In this document: in pieces, positions 48,496-59,103 of the stretch
Layout: the number at the start of each line of letters is the position of its first letter
How positions within the stretch are numbered: position 1 is the first letter of the stretch
Source: Todiramphus chloris collaris
Lineage: Eukaryota; Chordata; Aves; Coraciiformes; Alcedinidae
Direction: 5' to 3'
DNA: 64,000 nucleotides
Assembly: GCA_025345505.1 (NCBI GenBank)
Contig: JANVCC010000021.1
Coordinates: forward strand, 32,978,893-33,042,892
Program-made: the position numbers and the translations under genes
The notes under the pieces: model-generated
The model's input: only the letters and a program-made list of their open reading frames with translations
Told to the model about the DNA's origin: nothing
Databases searched by the model: none

Positions 48496-50052
48496 TTCTC
48501 CAGAAGAAACAGATGTTGTTATGAAAAGGCAATAACCTCTGTCTCTCTAGCCAGTGAAGATACTTTAGGAATTCATGGCACAATGGAGACAGGGGATGAA
48601 GTAGATGTTGGTGAAAAATGACTGCAAGATTTTGAGGAATAAGGAGATATATTTTGATCTTCTAAAAAAAAGAACTTTACATTTTCCTTTTTTTTTTTTT
48701 TGAATCAGACATGAAGATCTCTCTGTTTCCTTGCCACTGCTTCTCCAATTAGACACTGCATGTGTAACTTGGAGATAAGATTATTTTAAACTCATAAAAA
48801 CTTCATCTTCCAAAATCTCTGTGATCTTCATTTGAGTTTTAGGTAGTACATAAATAGCCTTAACCAGTCTCTCTTCAGCTGTACAGCTACTTACTTATTT
48901 ATTACTCTTTCATTTCTGTTGCACTGCTTTTTGTAAGATTTGATTTTGAGCTTCTAACTAGAACAAACAATTATGCAAATGAAAAATTAGATCTTTCAAC
49001 ACTTTAGAAAACTGCTACACATTTAATTGATACAAGGAACCACGAAGAATCAGTTAATTCTAGAATAATTCAACATCTGCTAACAAATTTAAAGAAGACA
49101 CTGAATTTATTGTAGATCTGTAAATACTCTGCAACTTGGCAGGTGTTATTTTTATGCAGCAGAGAACAAAAAAGGAAAAAAAAAAAAAGATTAACCTAAT
49201 TTTCCTGGGTAAGGGGCATTGCTGCAGTACATATATAATATTATATCCTTTTTTTCTTGGGAAGATTTTGTCATTGTTGATAATTTTTTAAAGATTTTAT
49301 TACAGCTTTGAAGCTCATTTCATTTGGTGTTGCATATGGAATTGTCTGTGCTAAGTTTGCTATGTCAGTGATTCAGGTATCATGTTTCTGACATACTGCA
49401 GAAAACATCAGGCAGCTTATTTCCATGGGACATTTTAAAGGGTGTTACAGTCACAGCAGAGCCTGAGGAAAGAGCACAAGATCTCATGGAAGGCTGCTGA
49501 TCTCTACAAAGCTCAGTTTATGTTGCAAAGATTGACACATAAAACCATTGCTTGGAATTGTCATCTGAGCTGGAACAATTGTCGGATGACAGTCAGCTGC
49601 ATATTGCGTACAAATAGCTGAGAGACATAACTGCAAGACATGATCACTTGGGATTGCAGATGGTGGTAATTCCTGAAACAGGTCATTTGTAAGGATGTGC
49701 TTTTAACTATAGATTCTCAGTTTCCTTTCATCTTAAGGCTACAAAGGTTGAGACAAATAGTGTTTGAAGTCTGAAATCAAAATTCAGAACTTTCAAATAT
49801 TAATTATTAAAAATATTTTTGTAATAGCTGATCCAGTAAAATCTTAAGAATGTCACCACGTCTATGAAAATGTGTTGAGGCTGAATTGTTTTTGCCAGTA
49901 AAAGGATATAGCTAGTGACCATGGACAAGTGTCTTCCATTTGCTATGAACATAAACAATTTGCTAACGTGATACCTCTCTATGCAAATAATACTGAGTCA
50001 CAGACAAGACAGACTTTAAATATATGCAAGGAACTCAGAGTTCTATGGCATT

Positions 50053-50221
50053 AAAAAAAAAAAAAAAAAAAAAAAGTTCAAGGGTGCCCATGGTCATATT
50101 TCATATGTCGATATCACTGAATCAAACTTAAGATGAACTCCTAAAAAAGAAAGTCTTTAAAACAGAAAACTACTAAAATAAAAAAAAAAAAAAATAAAAA
50201 AAAAAAAGGAAAAAAAAAAAG
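50053..50221. repeat. Two poly(A)-rich tracts
   Basis: Twenty-three A at 50053-50075, and an interrupted A-rich stretch at 50178-50221. CR1 elements do not end in poly(A), so these are not CR1 tails. Confidence 0.9.
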
Positions 50222-51341
50222 AAACAAGGAGAATTTTGGCTTAGTCAGTTACTGTTCACTTTTGACAATGATCAAGACTTTCGTATACTGAATCTTATTT
50301 ATGGTCAGGAACACAGATAAAACATTAATGTAACATCACAGTTCAGAAGATAGTTTGTTTGTGTTTGTTGTGTTTTTGTTTGTTTTTTTTTAATTATTAA
50401 CCAGATAGCTAAATAAATATTAGCCAGCTCTTTGGCTGTACCTTTGTTAGAAGACAAGACTAATTAAATTCTGTTCAGTAGGGCTGAGGTATAAGATCAA
50501 ATTCTCTAACCATTGGGTCTGTTCATTCTCACTTTCTCATTATGGACATGGAACATGTTTCCATGGCACTCTGAAAAAAAATTTGAACAAAGGTACTGTT
50601 GTCCAGAATATTTATCCAACTTTCAGCTTTAGTCACATACAATTTTAGACTAATGCTAACGTTTTTAGTTTTTACAAAAGTTTGATGATATATTATAACA
50701 TTTCAAGGTTTTAAAACTGATCTTACATGTATTTCTAGTTCATGTATTCCCTCACCGCTGCAGGATCTAGAGTTTCTTCCAAAGGGAAAATGGTTAGCAA
50801 CATTTAACATTAATGTTAACCTGTGCACCCGTACTGATTGTACTGAATAAAAACTTAAAGCCTTCCACTGACATTCATCATATGTAGTCATATAAACAAA
50901 TCACCCACATCATACTAGTAATACAAAAGGCTTGTATACAACATATATTCTCAAGTAAAAAAATTCTATAACCATAGATGTATATCTTTTATATTTAGAA
51001 AGCTCTTCTGTGAAACAATAATAATAAAGCCTTATATATAGTCTGAAGAATACTTTTTCACCATGAAAAAATAAATTAAATTCTAATGAGGATCATCAAA
51101 CTTTTTTTAAAATATGATTGTATTGGGTTTTCTACAAATTTCCCCAAAATTTCTTGCTACAAAAGGTGGCAAAACATTCATCTTATATCCTGGTTAGGAA
51201 TAATTTCCTTAAACTCAAGAAACTTTCATATTTAAGCTATATAATTATAGGATGTCAGAAAAAATAAATCTGGAATTATTTTTATCTCCCTGTAGTGTAT
51301 AAATTTGATAAATCTTTACAGAGCAAATTACTTGTCTTAAA

Positions 51342-51391
51342 CAAACAACAAACAACGAAACAAACAACAAACAACAAAACAAACAAAAAAC
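51342..51391. repeat. (AAC/AAAC)n low complexity
   Basis: Alternating AAC and AAAC units. Confidence 0.9.
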
Positions 51392-51805
51392 CTAAAACAT
51401 TATGGAAAATTACTTTCTATAAAATCTACTATTATGTATAATCTTAAGACCTGTAAATACTTTCATATAATATATTGAAGGCTATAGTCTGATAAAGAGA
51501 GATAGAATTTGTCTCTTATCATCCTTTTAGCTGATATACTGAATTAGGATAAAAACACAAATAACCCCTGGCAATAATGGAGTGCCATTGCAGATTCCTG
51601 TTGTATCACAAAGATATGGATTTTATTTTGCCTAAGAATTACTTGAGGCCTTTTTCTCATCCAGAAATCAGAAACTGAATGTGTCAGTACAGTGGTCACC
51701 CACATGCACTGTCAAGCTTTCTGGGATGGACTTTTTTTTCACTCAGAATGATGTTTGTCCTGTAGCCCTGGATGTAAATCCCAAATAACATATTCAGATC
51801 TTCCA

Positions 51806-51866
51806 TTTAAAAAAAAACAAAACAAAAGAAAACAACAACAACAAAAAAACCCCAAAACAATGAAAA
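51806..51866. repeat. A-rich low complexity
   Basis: A-runs with single C interruptions and CAA units. Confidence 0.85.
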
Positions 51867-53146
51867 CAAATTTTGCATGAAAAAGTAAGGGTAACTCATA
51901 AAGTGTTACGAAATAATGTGCATTAAAAAATTTAAGCAGAAAATTGACCAGATCATTCTCCAGTATATTGAATTAGATGGAAAAAAATGTTTTTTTTTTT
52001 TTAATGAATAAATATAAAACCCACTATATTAAAATTTACATAAAATAATAAAAATATTAATACTGTTTGCAGAAGTAAATTTTGTAACTGTATTTATTTC
52101 AATTAAAAAGAAATTATAAAAATAAAATCTAAGAGTAAATTTGCATTATATTCTCCCATGAACAGCCAGCAGTGTTTTCAAACCCTTGTTTTCATTCTGT
52201 GATATTGTTTTCATTATGATACATGATTCAGATTCTTCTGCAAGGATATTATCTATCTTCGTAGGCATTTTTGCACAATATCACTTTCTCAAACTAGGAC
52301 CCCAATCTCATTCCATTTGTATACCTCATGTCACTGCCTCCCATCTGGATGCCTTCTATTTCCATGTTCCTTCACTGTGTTCCTTTACATGAAGGATCAA
52401 ATCCCACTATAGCCTTGCCTGATGTGATCTGTGTAGCAGAGGTGCTGCAGGAACCATACCACAGCACAGCAGCAAGTGACAGCTTCTCATCAGCCCAGAG
52501 TGGTGCCTACACAAATGTTAAAGTCATTTCTTTATGAGAGGGAACAGTGAAGTTCATGCAGAAGCTCTTCTTCTGACAGTATGTCAAAGCAAGCCCAGGA
52601 AAGATTTTTAATTGTATTTGTGAAGGTTTCTCTTATTTTCTTTAAAGTCCTTAACACTTCAAGAGAGTGTTCATATGGGGAGTTCTAAATACATTCACAA
52701 TATAGGGACTGGAAAAAATTTGTAAGGCTTCACTATATTAAACTAACTGAAAATAATTTAAAGTAAATAAATAAACACATGCCACAACGGGGACTTTTCA
52801 AATCATATAGTACACCTGCAGATTGCACAGATGAACTCTCTTCATACTCTGAAGGTCATATTTAATTCAAGATATTTTGTGTAGATCTGATAAAATGTCA
52901 ACATAGGTTTCACTGTTCTAATCAAACTGGGTTTCAAAATAGAACAGGTAAATGTAACTTGTCCAGAATATATTTCTGATAAAACCTGCTCAAAAACTAG
53001 GTTTGCAGTCATTGAGTCAGGAACCCTTTTAAACGTAACATCCCTGATTTTGTAGGCAATAAAGCATTTCATCATTACTTTGGATAAACACAGTACTATG
53101 GAATAGTATATTCCAGTGGCAAAATCTAAGGTTATCTTAATGAAAG

Positions 53147-53427
53147 TGGTGCCCTGTGAGAGGATGAGGGGCAATGGTCACAAACTGGAGCATAGGAAGT
53201 TCCACCTCAACATCAGGAAAAGCTTCTTTGCAGTGAGGGTGACAGAGCACTGGAAGAGGCTGCCAAGAGAGTTTGTGGAGTCTTTTTCTTTAGAGACTTT
53301 CAAAACCCACCCAGATGTGTTCCTGTGCAACCTGCCCTAGGTCTTCCTGTACTAGCAGGAGGGCTGGAGTCAATGATCTCCAGAGGTTTCTTCCAACCCC
53401 TACCATTCTATGACATTATGATTCTAT
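53147..53427 (+). mobile_element. CR1 LINE 3'-end fragment
   Basis: Starts GGTGCCCTGTGAGAGGATGA, encodes the ORF2 C-terminus (LNIRKSFFAVRVTEHWKRLP) in an open frame to its stop near 53338, then the 3' UTR and ATTCTATGACATTATGATTCT tail. 5'-truncated to about 280 bp. Confidence 0.93.
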
Positions 53428-54894
53428 TAAAACAAATCAAAATGTAGTGGTTCTCAATTCAGATGGAATAAATATGTCCCAAAGGGTAAGCTCCTTAAAC
53501 CAACAATTCAGACTTGGAATGATTTCAACTGATTGGCACATTCATTTCCTGTATGGACAAAACTTCATTAATTTTAACTACGGTTTTGCTCTTTGTACCT
53601 CTTCCATCTCATAAGTGTTAAAATTTCACCATGGCACAGCACATGAACATCATGAAATGCTTGACTAAATGTTAACAACATATTTCAGCACAAAGCTGTT
53701 CCTTCCTGTATATTTTAAACGTGGGTGTAGGTTTTAGAATGAAGGAGGAATGTCACTGACATTCTCAAGAAAGAGATAGTTCCCATTTCCATAATCATTA
53801 CAGGTGAAACTGTTTTCTCCTTTAGGTTAAAAATCCTGCAGGCCTTTTTTTTTTTTCTTTTTTTTTTCCTCTTTAATTTCAGCGTAACAAGCCCCAGTCA
53901 TGAGCACCCACAATCAAAATTAGTAGTAAGAATAGCTGTTTCTTCTGATTTAATTGCCCAAAGTTTTGTCAATTCTTTTGAAAACAAACTCAAAACAAAA
54001 TTGATGATTTACTTTTACACTCAATTATGAAAAAAACAATCAAGTCCATCTATTTAGATCACTTTTCTGAATAGGTGAATAAAATTCATTTAAAGATCTC
54101 TCCCAGGGAGAGAAGTTGCCATTCAGGTGTCTATTTTTCTTAGCTTCTAATTTTTTCCATACTTTGAAGACAATGCATTTAGAGGAAGAAGAGAGAGATT
54201 GTAGCTGCTGTTTTGTTTGGTTTTGTGGTTTTGTTTTGTTTGTTTCATTTGCTTTTATTTCCATGCAGTAATCCAAAATACAGGTAACAGAAACCTTCAA
54301 CTATTTGGTTTCTGTTTTCTAATGTTTTAAATTATCCATTTTGGACAATGCTTCATAATTCATGATATGATACTAAGAAATCAGCAACAGGGTAGTTATT
54401 CTTGGAGAATATCAATTGAAGGAGAAGTTGTAGTGCAATAATCAGAATTTCCTTGAGACTAAAGAGTCAGTTCTAGACCTCTTGCTCTGCAAGAAAAAGA
54501 AGACGAGCTCAGGGATGAAATAGCCAATCTAGCAAATATGTTTTATAGCTGCTTGCTTAAAGGCAACTTTGTCCCACATGCCTGAAAGTTAAATAATATG
54601 ATGACTGTTACAATAATTGTCCCTAGAGAGATCTGGGAAAATACAAACCTGGACAGCGGACACCTGTACCTGATGAACCAGTAGGAAGTATAATAAAGGA
54701 CAAAAACAGTAGGCAGTTGCATAAATATGTTATACTGAGGAAAAATAACCACAACTTTTCTAAAAGGAAGTTATGCCTTACTAAGTTTTTATAATTCTTT
54801 GAGACAATAATGCAGGTAAAGAACATCTGGGTTGATATAATCTATTTTCATTTCAGATAGAGATTAAACATTGCTCCTTACAAAATGTCCTTGA
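53428..54894. other. Unclassified AT-rich sequence
   Basis: Only T-rich (53845-53870) and TTTTG-rich (54208-54245) patches were recognised. Confidence 0.55.
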
Positions 54895-55040
54895 AGAAGT
54901 CTCCTTCTCTCGAGACATTCAAAACCCACCTGGACACATTCCTGTGTTACCTAATGTAGGTGACCCTGCTCTGGCAGGGGGGTTGGACTAGATGATCTTT
55001 TGAGGTCCCTTCCAACCCCTAACATTCTGTGATTCTGTGA
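54895..55040 (+). mobile_element. CR1 LINE 3'-end fragment, plus strand
   Basis: The last ORF2 codons (SPSLETFKTHLDTFLCYLM) and the complete short 3' UTR, ending in two ATTCTGTG octamers at about 55024-55040. It lies tail-to-tail with the long CR1 that starts at 55141. Confidence 0.93.
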
Positions 55041-55077
55041 AGCTAAGCGAGTAAGGGACAAGAGATGTGTCCTTGAA

Positions 55078-55140
55078 TGGAAAATGAAAAGGAAATGGGA
55101 AGGGGAAGGGGAAGGGGAAGGGGAAAAGGGAAGAGAAAAG
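55078..55140. repeat. (GGGGAA)n purine repeat between two CR1 tails
   Basis: Six-base GGGGAA units at about 55097-55126, with flanking AAAGG variants. It fills the gap between two CR1 3' ends that face each other. Confidence 0.9.
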
Positions 55141-58100
55141 AATCACAGAATTACTGAGGCTGGAAAAGTCCTCTGAGATCATCAAGTCCAGCCTATGACC
55201 TACCACTACCACATCAGCTAGACCATGGCACTAAGTGCTACATCCAGTCTTTCTTTAAACACATTCAGGGACGGTGACTCCACCACCTCCCTGGGCAGTT
55301 CATTCCAATGTCTGATCACCCTCTCTCTCAGGAAGTGCTTCCTGATATCCAACTGAAACCTCCTCTGGCACAGCTTCAGGCCATGCCCTCTCGTCCTATC
55401 ACTAGTTGCCTGGGAGAAGAGCCTAACCCCCATCTGACTTCAGGCAGTTGTAGTGACAAGGTCCCCCCTGATTCTCCTCCAGGCTAAACACCCCCAGCTC
55501 TCTCAGCCTCTCCTTAGAAGACTTTCCTTCTAGTCCCTTCACCAACCTCATTGCTCTGGACCTGCTCCAGCACCTCAATATCCTTCTTGAAGCGAGGGGC
55601 CCAGAACTGTACACAGTACTCGAGGTGAGGACTCACCAGTGCTGAGTACAGGGGGAGAATCACATCCCTAGTCCTGCTGGCCACACTATTCCTGATACAA
55701 GCCAGGATGCCATTGGTCTTCTGGGACACCTGAGCACACTGTGGCTAATGTTCAACTGGTTGTCAACCAGCACTCCCAGGTGTCTCTCCACCAGGCCACT
55801 CTCCAGCCACTTCTCCCCCAGTCTGTAGCACTGCATGGGGTTCTTGTGGCCAAAGTGCAGGACCCTGCACTTGGTCCTGTTGAACTTCATACCATTGGTC
55901 TCGGCCCATTGACCCAGCCTGTCCAGGTCTCTCTGCATCATCTTCCCACCCTCCAGCAGATCAACACTCCCTCCCAGTTTAGTGTCATCTGCAAATTTAT
56001 TGAGGGTAGACTCAATCCCCACATCCAGGTCATAAATAAAGATGTTGAGTAGGACTGGACTCAGTACTGACCCGTGGGGTACACCACTGCTCACCGGACA
56101 CCAACTGGATGCAGCACCGTTCACTACCACTCTCTGGTCATCCAACCAGTTTTTAACCCAGTGAAGGGTGTACTTGCCCAAGACATGGACTGACAGCTTT
56201 TCCAGGAGGATGCTGTGGGAGACTGTGTCAAAGGCTTTGCTGAAGTTGAGGTAAACAACATCCACAGCCTTCCCCTCATCTGCTAGGCAGGTCACCCAGT
56301 CATAGAAGGATATGAGATTGGTCAGGCAGGACACTCCTTTCCTAAACCCATGTTAGCTAAACCTGATCATCTGGTTGTCTTCTATATGTCACGTAATGGC
56401 ACTCAGGATGATCTGCTCCATAACCTTGCCAGGCACTGAGGGCAGGCTGACAGGCCTATAGTTCTCAGGATCTTCCTTCCAGCCTTTTTTGTGGATGGAA
56501 GTCATACTGCCCAACCTCCTGTCATCTGGGACCTCCCCGGTTAGCCAGGGTCCATGATAGATGATGGAGAATGGCTTAGCCAGTTCTTCCACCAGCTACC
56601 TCAGCATCCTAGGATGAATCCCATCCAGACTCATGGACTTGTTGGGATCTAAGTGGCACAGCAGGTCACTAACTACTTCCTCCTGGATTACAGGAGGGGT
56701 ATTCTGCTCCCCATCCCTACCTACCAACTCAGGAGCCCAGGTGTCTTGAGGATATCTAGTCTTTTTGTTAAAGAACAAGGCAAAGAGTGTTAAGCACCTC
56801 AGCCTTTTCCTTATCTTCTGTTACTGTGTTCCCCCCATCATCCAATAAGGAGTGGAGATTTTCCCTGACCCTTCTTTTGTTATTAATGTACCTATAAAAG
56901 CATTTTTTATTATCCCTAACAGAGGTGGATAGATAAAGTTCTAACTGAACTTTTGCATATCTAATTCTCTTCCTACATGACCTTACAATACCCTTAAATG
57001 TTTCTGATTCACTTGACCCTTTTTCCAAAGCTGATACACTCTTATTTTGTTTCAGAGTTCCTGCAAAAGCTCTCTGCTCAACCAGCCCGGTCTTCTTCCC
57101 CACCAGCTCATTTTCTGGCACATAGGGACAGCCTGCTCCTGAGCCTTCATAACTTCATTCTTAAAGTCAGCCTAACCTTCCTGGGCCCCTTGTTTTTGAG
57201 GAGTGCTTCCCAAGGGACTCTTAGAACCAGCATCCTGAACAGACCAAAGTCAGCCCTCCAAAAATCCAAGGTGGAGGTTTCACCAACCCCCCTCCTAACT
57301 ACTCCAAGAATTGAAAACTCTATCATTTCATGGTCACTATCCCCCAGTCAACTTCTACCAGTTACTACTCCAACATGTCCTTCTCTGTTCACAAGCAGTA
57401 GGTCAAGGAGGGCACCTTCACTGGATGGCTCCCTTACCAACTGCATCAAGAAGCTATCTCCCACACACTCCAGGAACCTTCTGGAATGTTCTCTCTCTGC
57501 AGTATTGTACTTCCAACAGACACCTGTGAGGTTGAAGTCCTACATGAGAACAAGGGGTAGCAATCTTGAAATCTCTCCTAACTGCTTATAAAAGATTTCA
57601 TCCGTGTCTTCATCCTGATTGAGTGGTCGGTAACAGACTCCCACCATGATACCATCCCTGTTGGCCTTTTCTCTGATTCTTACCCACATAGACTCAATGC
57701 TATCATCACCCACATTCATTTGAAGGCATTCATATGCCTCCCTAATTTAAAGGGACACTTTACCACATCTTCTTCCTTTCCTATCCATTCTGAAAAGTTG
57801 GTAGCCCTTGATCCCAGTACTCCGTTCATGCGAGCCATCCCACCAGGTTTCCGTAATGGCAGCTATATCATAGGTTTCCTGCTGCACAACCGCCTCCAGG
57901 CCCTCCTGTTTATTGACCATGATGCCTTTATTGGTATATAAACATTTCAGGGAGGGAGTCAAGTACATAGTTTTCAACCTTGAGGGGTGGTGGACCCTCT
58001 GTCTATCCAAGACACTTATATACTGCCCCACCAGTGTTGGGTTGCTACACCCAGGGTTCTCACTGGCAGTAACAACCCTGTCCCCCTTCAAAACTAATTA

Positions 58101-58345
58101 ATAAGCCCCCCAACTCACTTGCAAGGTTTCTTCTCCCCTTGTTGGACAGATGAACCCCATCTGTCTACAATAGACCTGGTGCCATGAAAACCTCCCCGTG
58201 GTTAAAGAAATCAAAGTTCCATCAGTGACATTAACCCTTAAGCCATGTCTTAATCTCATGGGTTTTTCTTTTTCCTTTAGCATCTCTCCCTGTCACTAGA
58301 GGGATTGAAGAGAACACCACCTGTGCTTCTGAGCCCTCAAGCTCA
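55141..58345 (-). mobile_element. Long CR1 LINE, about 3.2 kb, minus strand
   Basis: The most complete CR1 here. On the minus strand, from 58345 down, it has sequence ahead of ORF2's endonuclease, the N-terminal endonuclease, the linker, the RT with intact catalytic box, the C-terminal domain, and a 3' UTR ending in a CACAGAAT octamer (plus-strand reading). ORF1 and the 5' UTR are missing, so it is still 5'-truncated. The truncation point coincides with a (GGGAA)n microsatellite. It is collinear with the copy at 26523-30030. Confidence 0.95.
55218..58091 (-). pseudogene. CR1 ORF2 remnant: endonuclease and reverse transcriptase
   Basis: The order on the minus strand follows. APE-type endonuclease N-terminus: LKCLYTNKGIMVNKQEGLEA, then DIAAITETWWDGSH with the catalytic Glu in TETWW (57747-58091). 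Linker (56768-57121). RT N-terminus (56596-56778, then 56389-56592, with TGEVPDDRRLGSMTSIHKKG). RT core (55660-56334), with [23 protein letters not shown] and FADDTKLGG, both catalytic aspartates kept. C-terminal domain (55218-55614), with LALFSLEE-like and [13 protein letters not shown] blocks. RT segments from 56778 to about 55755 share one frame and are broken by only about three stop codons. Frame changes occur between endonuclease and linker, between linker and RT, and at least three more times in the C-terminus. Non-functional but comparatively well preserved. Confidence 0.92.
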
Positions 58346-58468
58346 GGAGGGAGGAAAGGGAAGAGGGAAGGGAAGGGAAGGGAAGGGAAGGGAAGGGAAG
58401 GGAAGGGAAGNNNNNNNNNNGAAGGGAAGGGAAGGGAAGGGAAGGGAAGGGAAGGGAAGGGAAGGGAG
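58346..58468. repeat. (GGGAA)n microsatellite with gap
   Basis: Perfect GGGAA pentamers either side of a 10-N gap (58411-58420), after a degenerate GGGAGGAAAGGGAAGAGG lead. It begins at the 5' truncation point of the long CR1. Confidence 0.97.
58411..58420. other. 10-N gap inside the microsatellite
   Basis: Ten N within the pentamer array. True length unknown. Confidence 0.98.
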
Positions 58469-58705
58469 ACTTAGTGATTAATTTTTACCTGGGGTCAACC
58501 CTGATAGAATGCTTCAGGAAGCTGTACTAGATGCAGTGCTCCTGTATATATGTTATTACAAATTATGCAAAAGGGCATGGGTAGTGAGGTGATCAAATCT
58601 ACTTATAGCTGCATCAAGTTACACAGTGGAATAAAGAGGAGGACTGCCTGTGGAAAATTGCACAAGGCTGAGGGACAAGGCAATGGAATTGGTGTAGTTA
58701 AGTGC
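58469..58705. other. Unclassified spacer between microsatellite and LTR
   Basis: Nothing recognised. In the sense direction of the adjoining LTR this would be downstream of it, where a primer-binding site and retroviral leader could lie, but I cannot identify either. Confidence 0.4.
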
Positions 58706-59103
58706 TGTAGTGCTATAGACCCATCTGGGAACTGGGTACCATGTGGCCACTCACTCACCCCCCACACCCAAAAGGGAAGCAGGAGAAAAAGGCAAATCCC
58801 CATGGGTTGAGATAAGGAGAATTGAATAGAACAACACAAAATGAGAATAAACAACAGTAATAGTAATGAAACAATACACAAAACAAGTGATACAGAATAA
58901 AGCCAGTGAATGTCACCGCCTGGAGCTGATCACCACCGGGCACTAGAGCCCTCACTTTGCCCAGCCCACCCACCGCCCTCATACAGTGGACATGACTTCA
59001 GTATGGTATCAAATAGCACACTGGCTGGTTCTGTTGTCTATCCCACATGTGGCTCCCTCCCAGCTCCTGGTGAAAATAAACCCTATCTTAGATGAACCAA
59101 GCA
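58706..59103 (-). mobile_element. Degraded avian ERV LTR, about 398 bp
   Basis: On the minus strand it begins TGCTTGGTTCATCTAAGATA and ends near TATAGCACTACA. Between them is a CATACTGAAGTCATGTCC block, the decayed counterpart of the CRE region of the other LTRs. A TTATCTCAACCCATGGGGAT segment typical of avian ERV LTR 3' parts follows, then C/G-rich sequence with AGTGAGTGGCCACATGG. No target-site duplication was found. A poly(A)-like run (59106-59122) abuts its right border. Related to the copy at 63215 but shorter. Confidence 0.72.

Larger units (their letters stand above)
43238..53146. other. Transposon-free 9.9 kb, unclassified
   Basis: No CR1 or LTR recognised. It includes A-rich tracts (45148-45182, 50053-50075, 50178-50221, 51342-51391, 51806-51866) and T/G-rich tracts (46242-46336, 48437-48495). 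A repeat-free segment at 49290-49710 looks like a possible conserved non-coding element. No exon supported. Confidence 0.5.

Noticed and set aside
50053-50075. Poly(A) 23-mer as the tail of a processed retrocopy
   Set aside because: No gene-like body upstream and no flanking duplication. Bird CR1 machinery does not normally leave poly(A) tails. The same applies to 62982-63004.
52842-53174. 110-codon minus-strand frame
   Set aside because: Crosses the border of the CR1 at 53147, has no recognisable domain, and its length is within chance for AT-rich DNA.
55741-56052. 103-codon plus-strand open frame
   Set aside because: Antisense to the CR1 RT core.
56998-57591. 197-codon plus-strand open frame
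   Set aside because: Antisense to the CR1 linker and endonuclease region. Not a gene.
58550-58810. 86-codon plus-strand frame as a retroviral remnant
   Set aside because: Spans the LTR border, with no retroviral motif in either strand.
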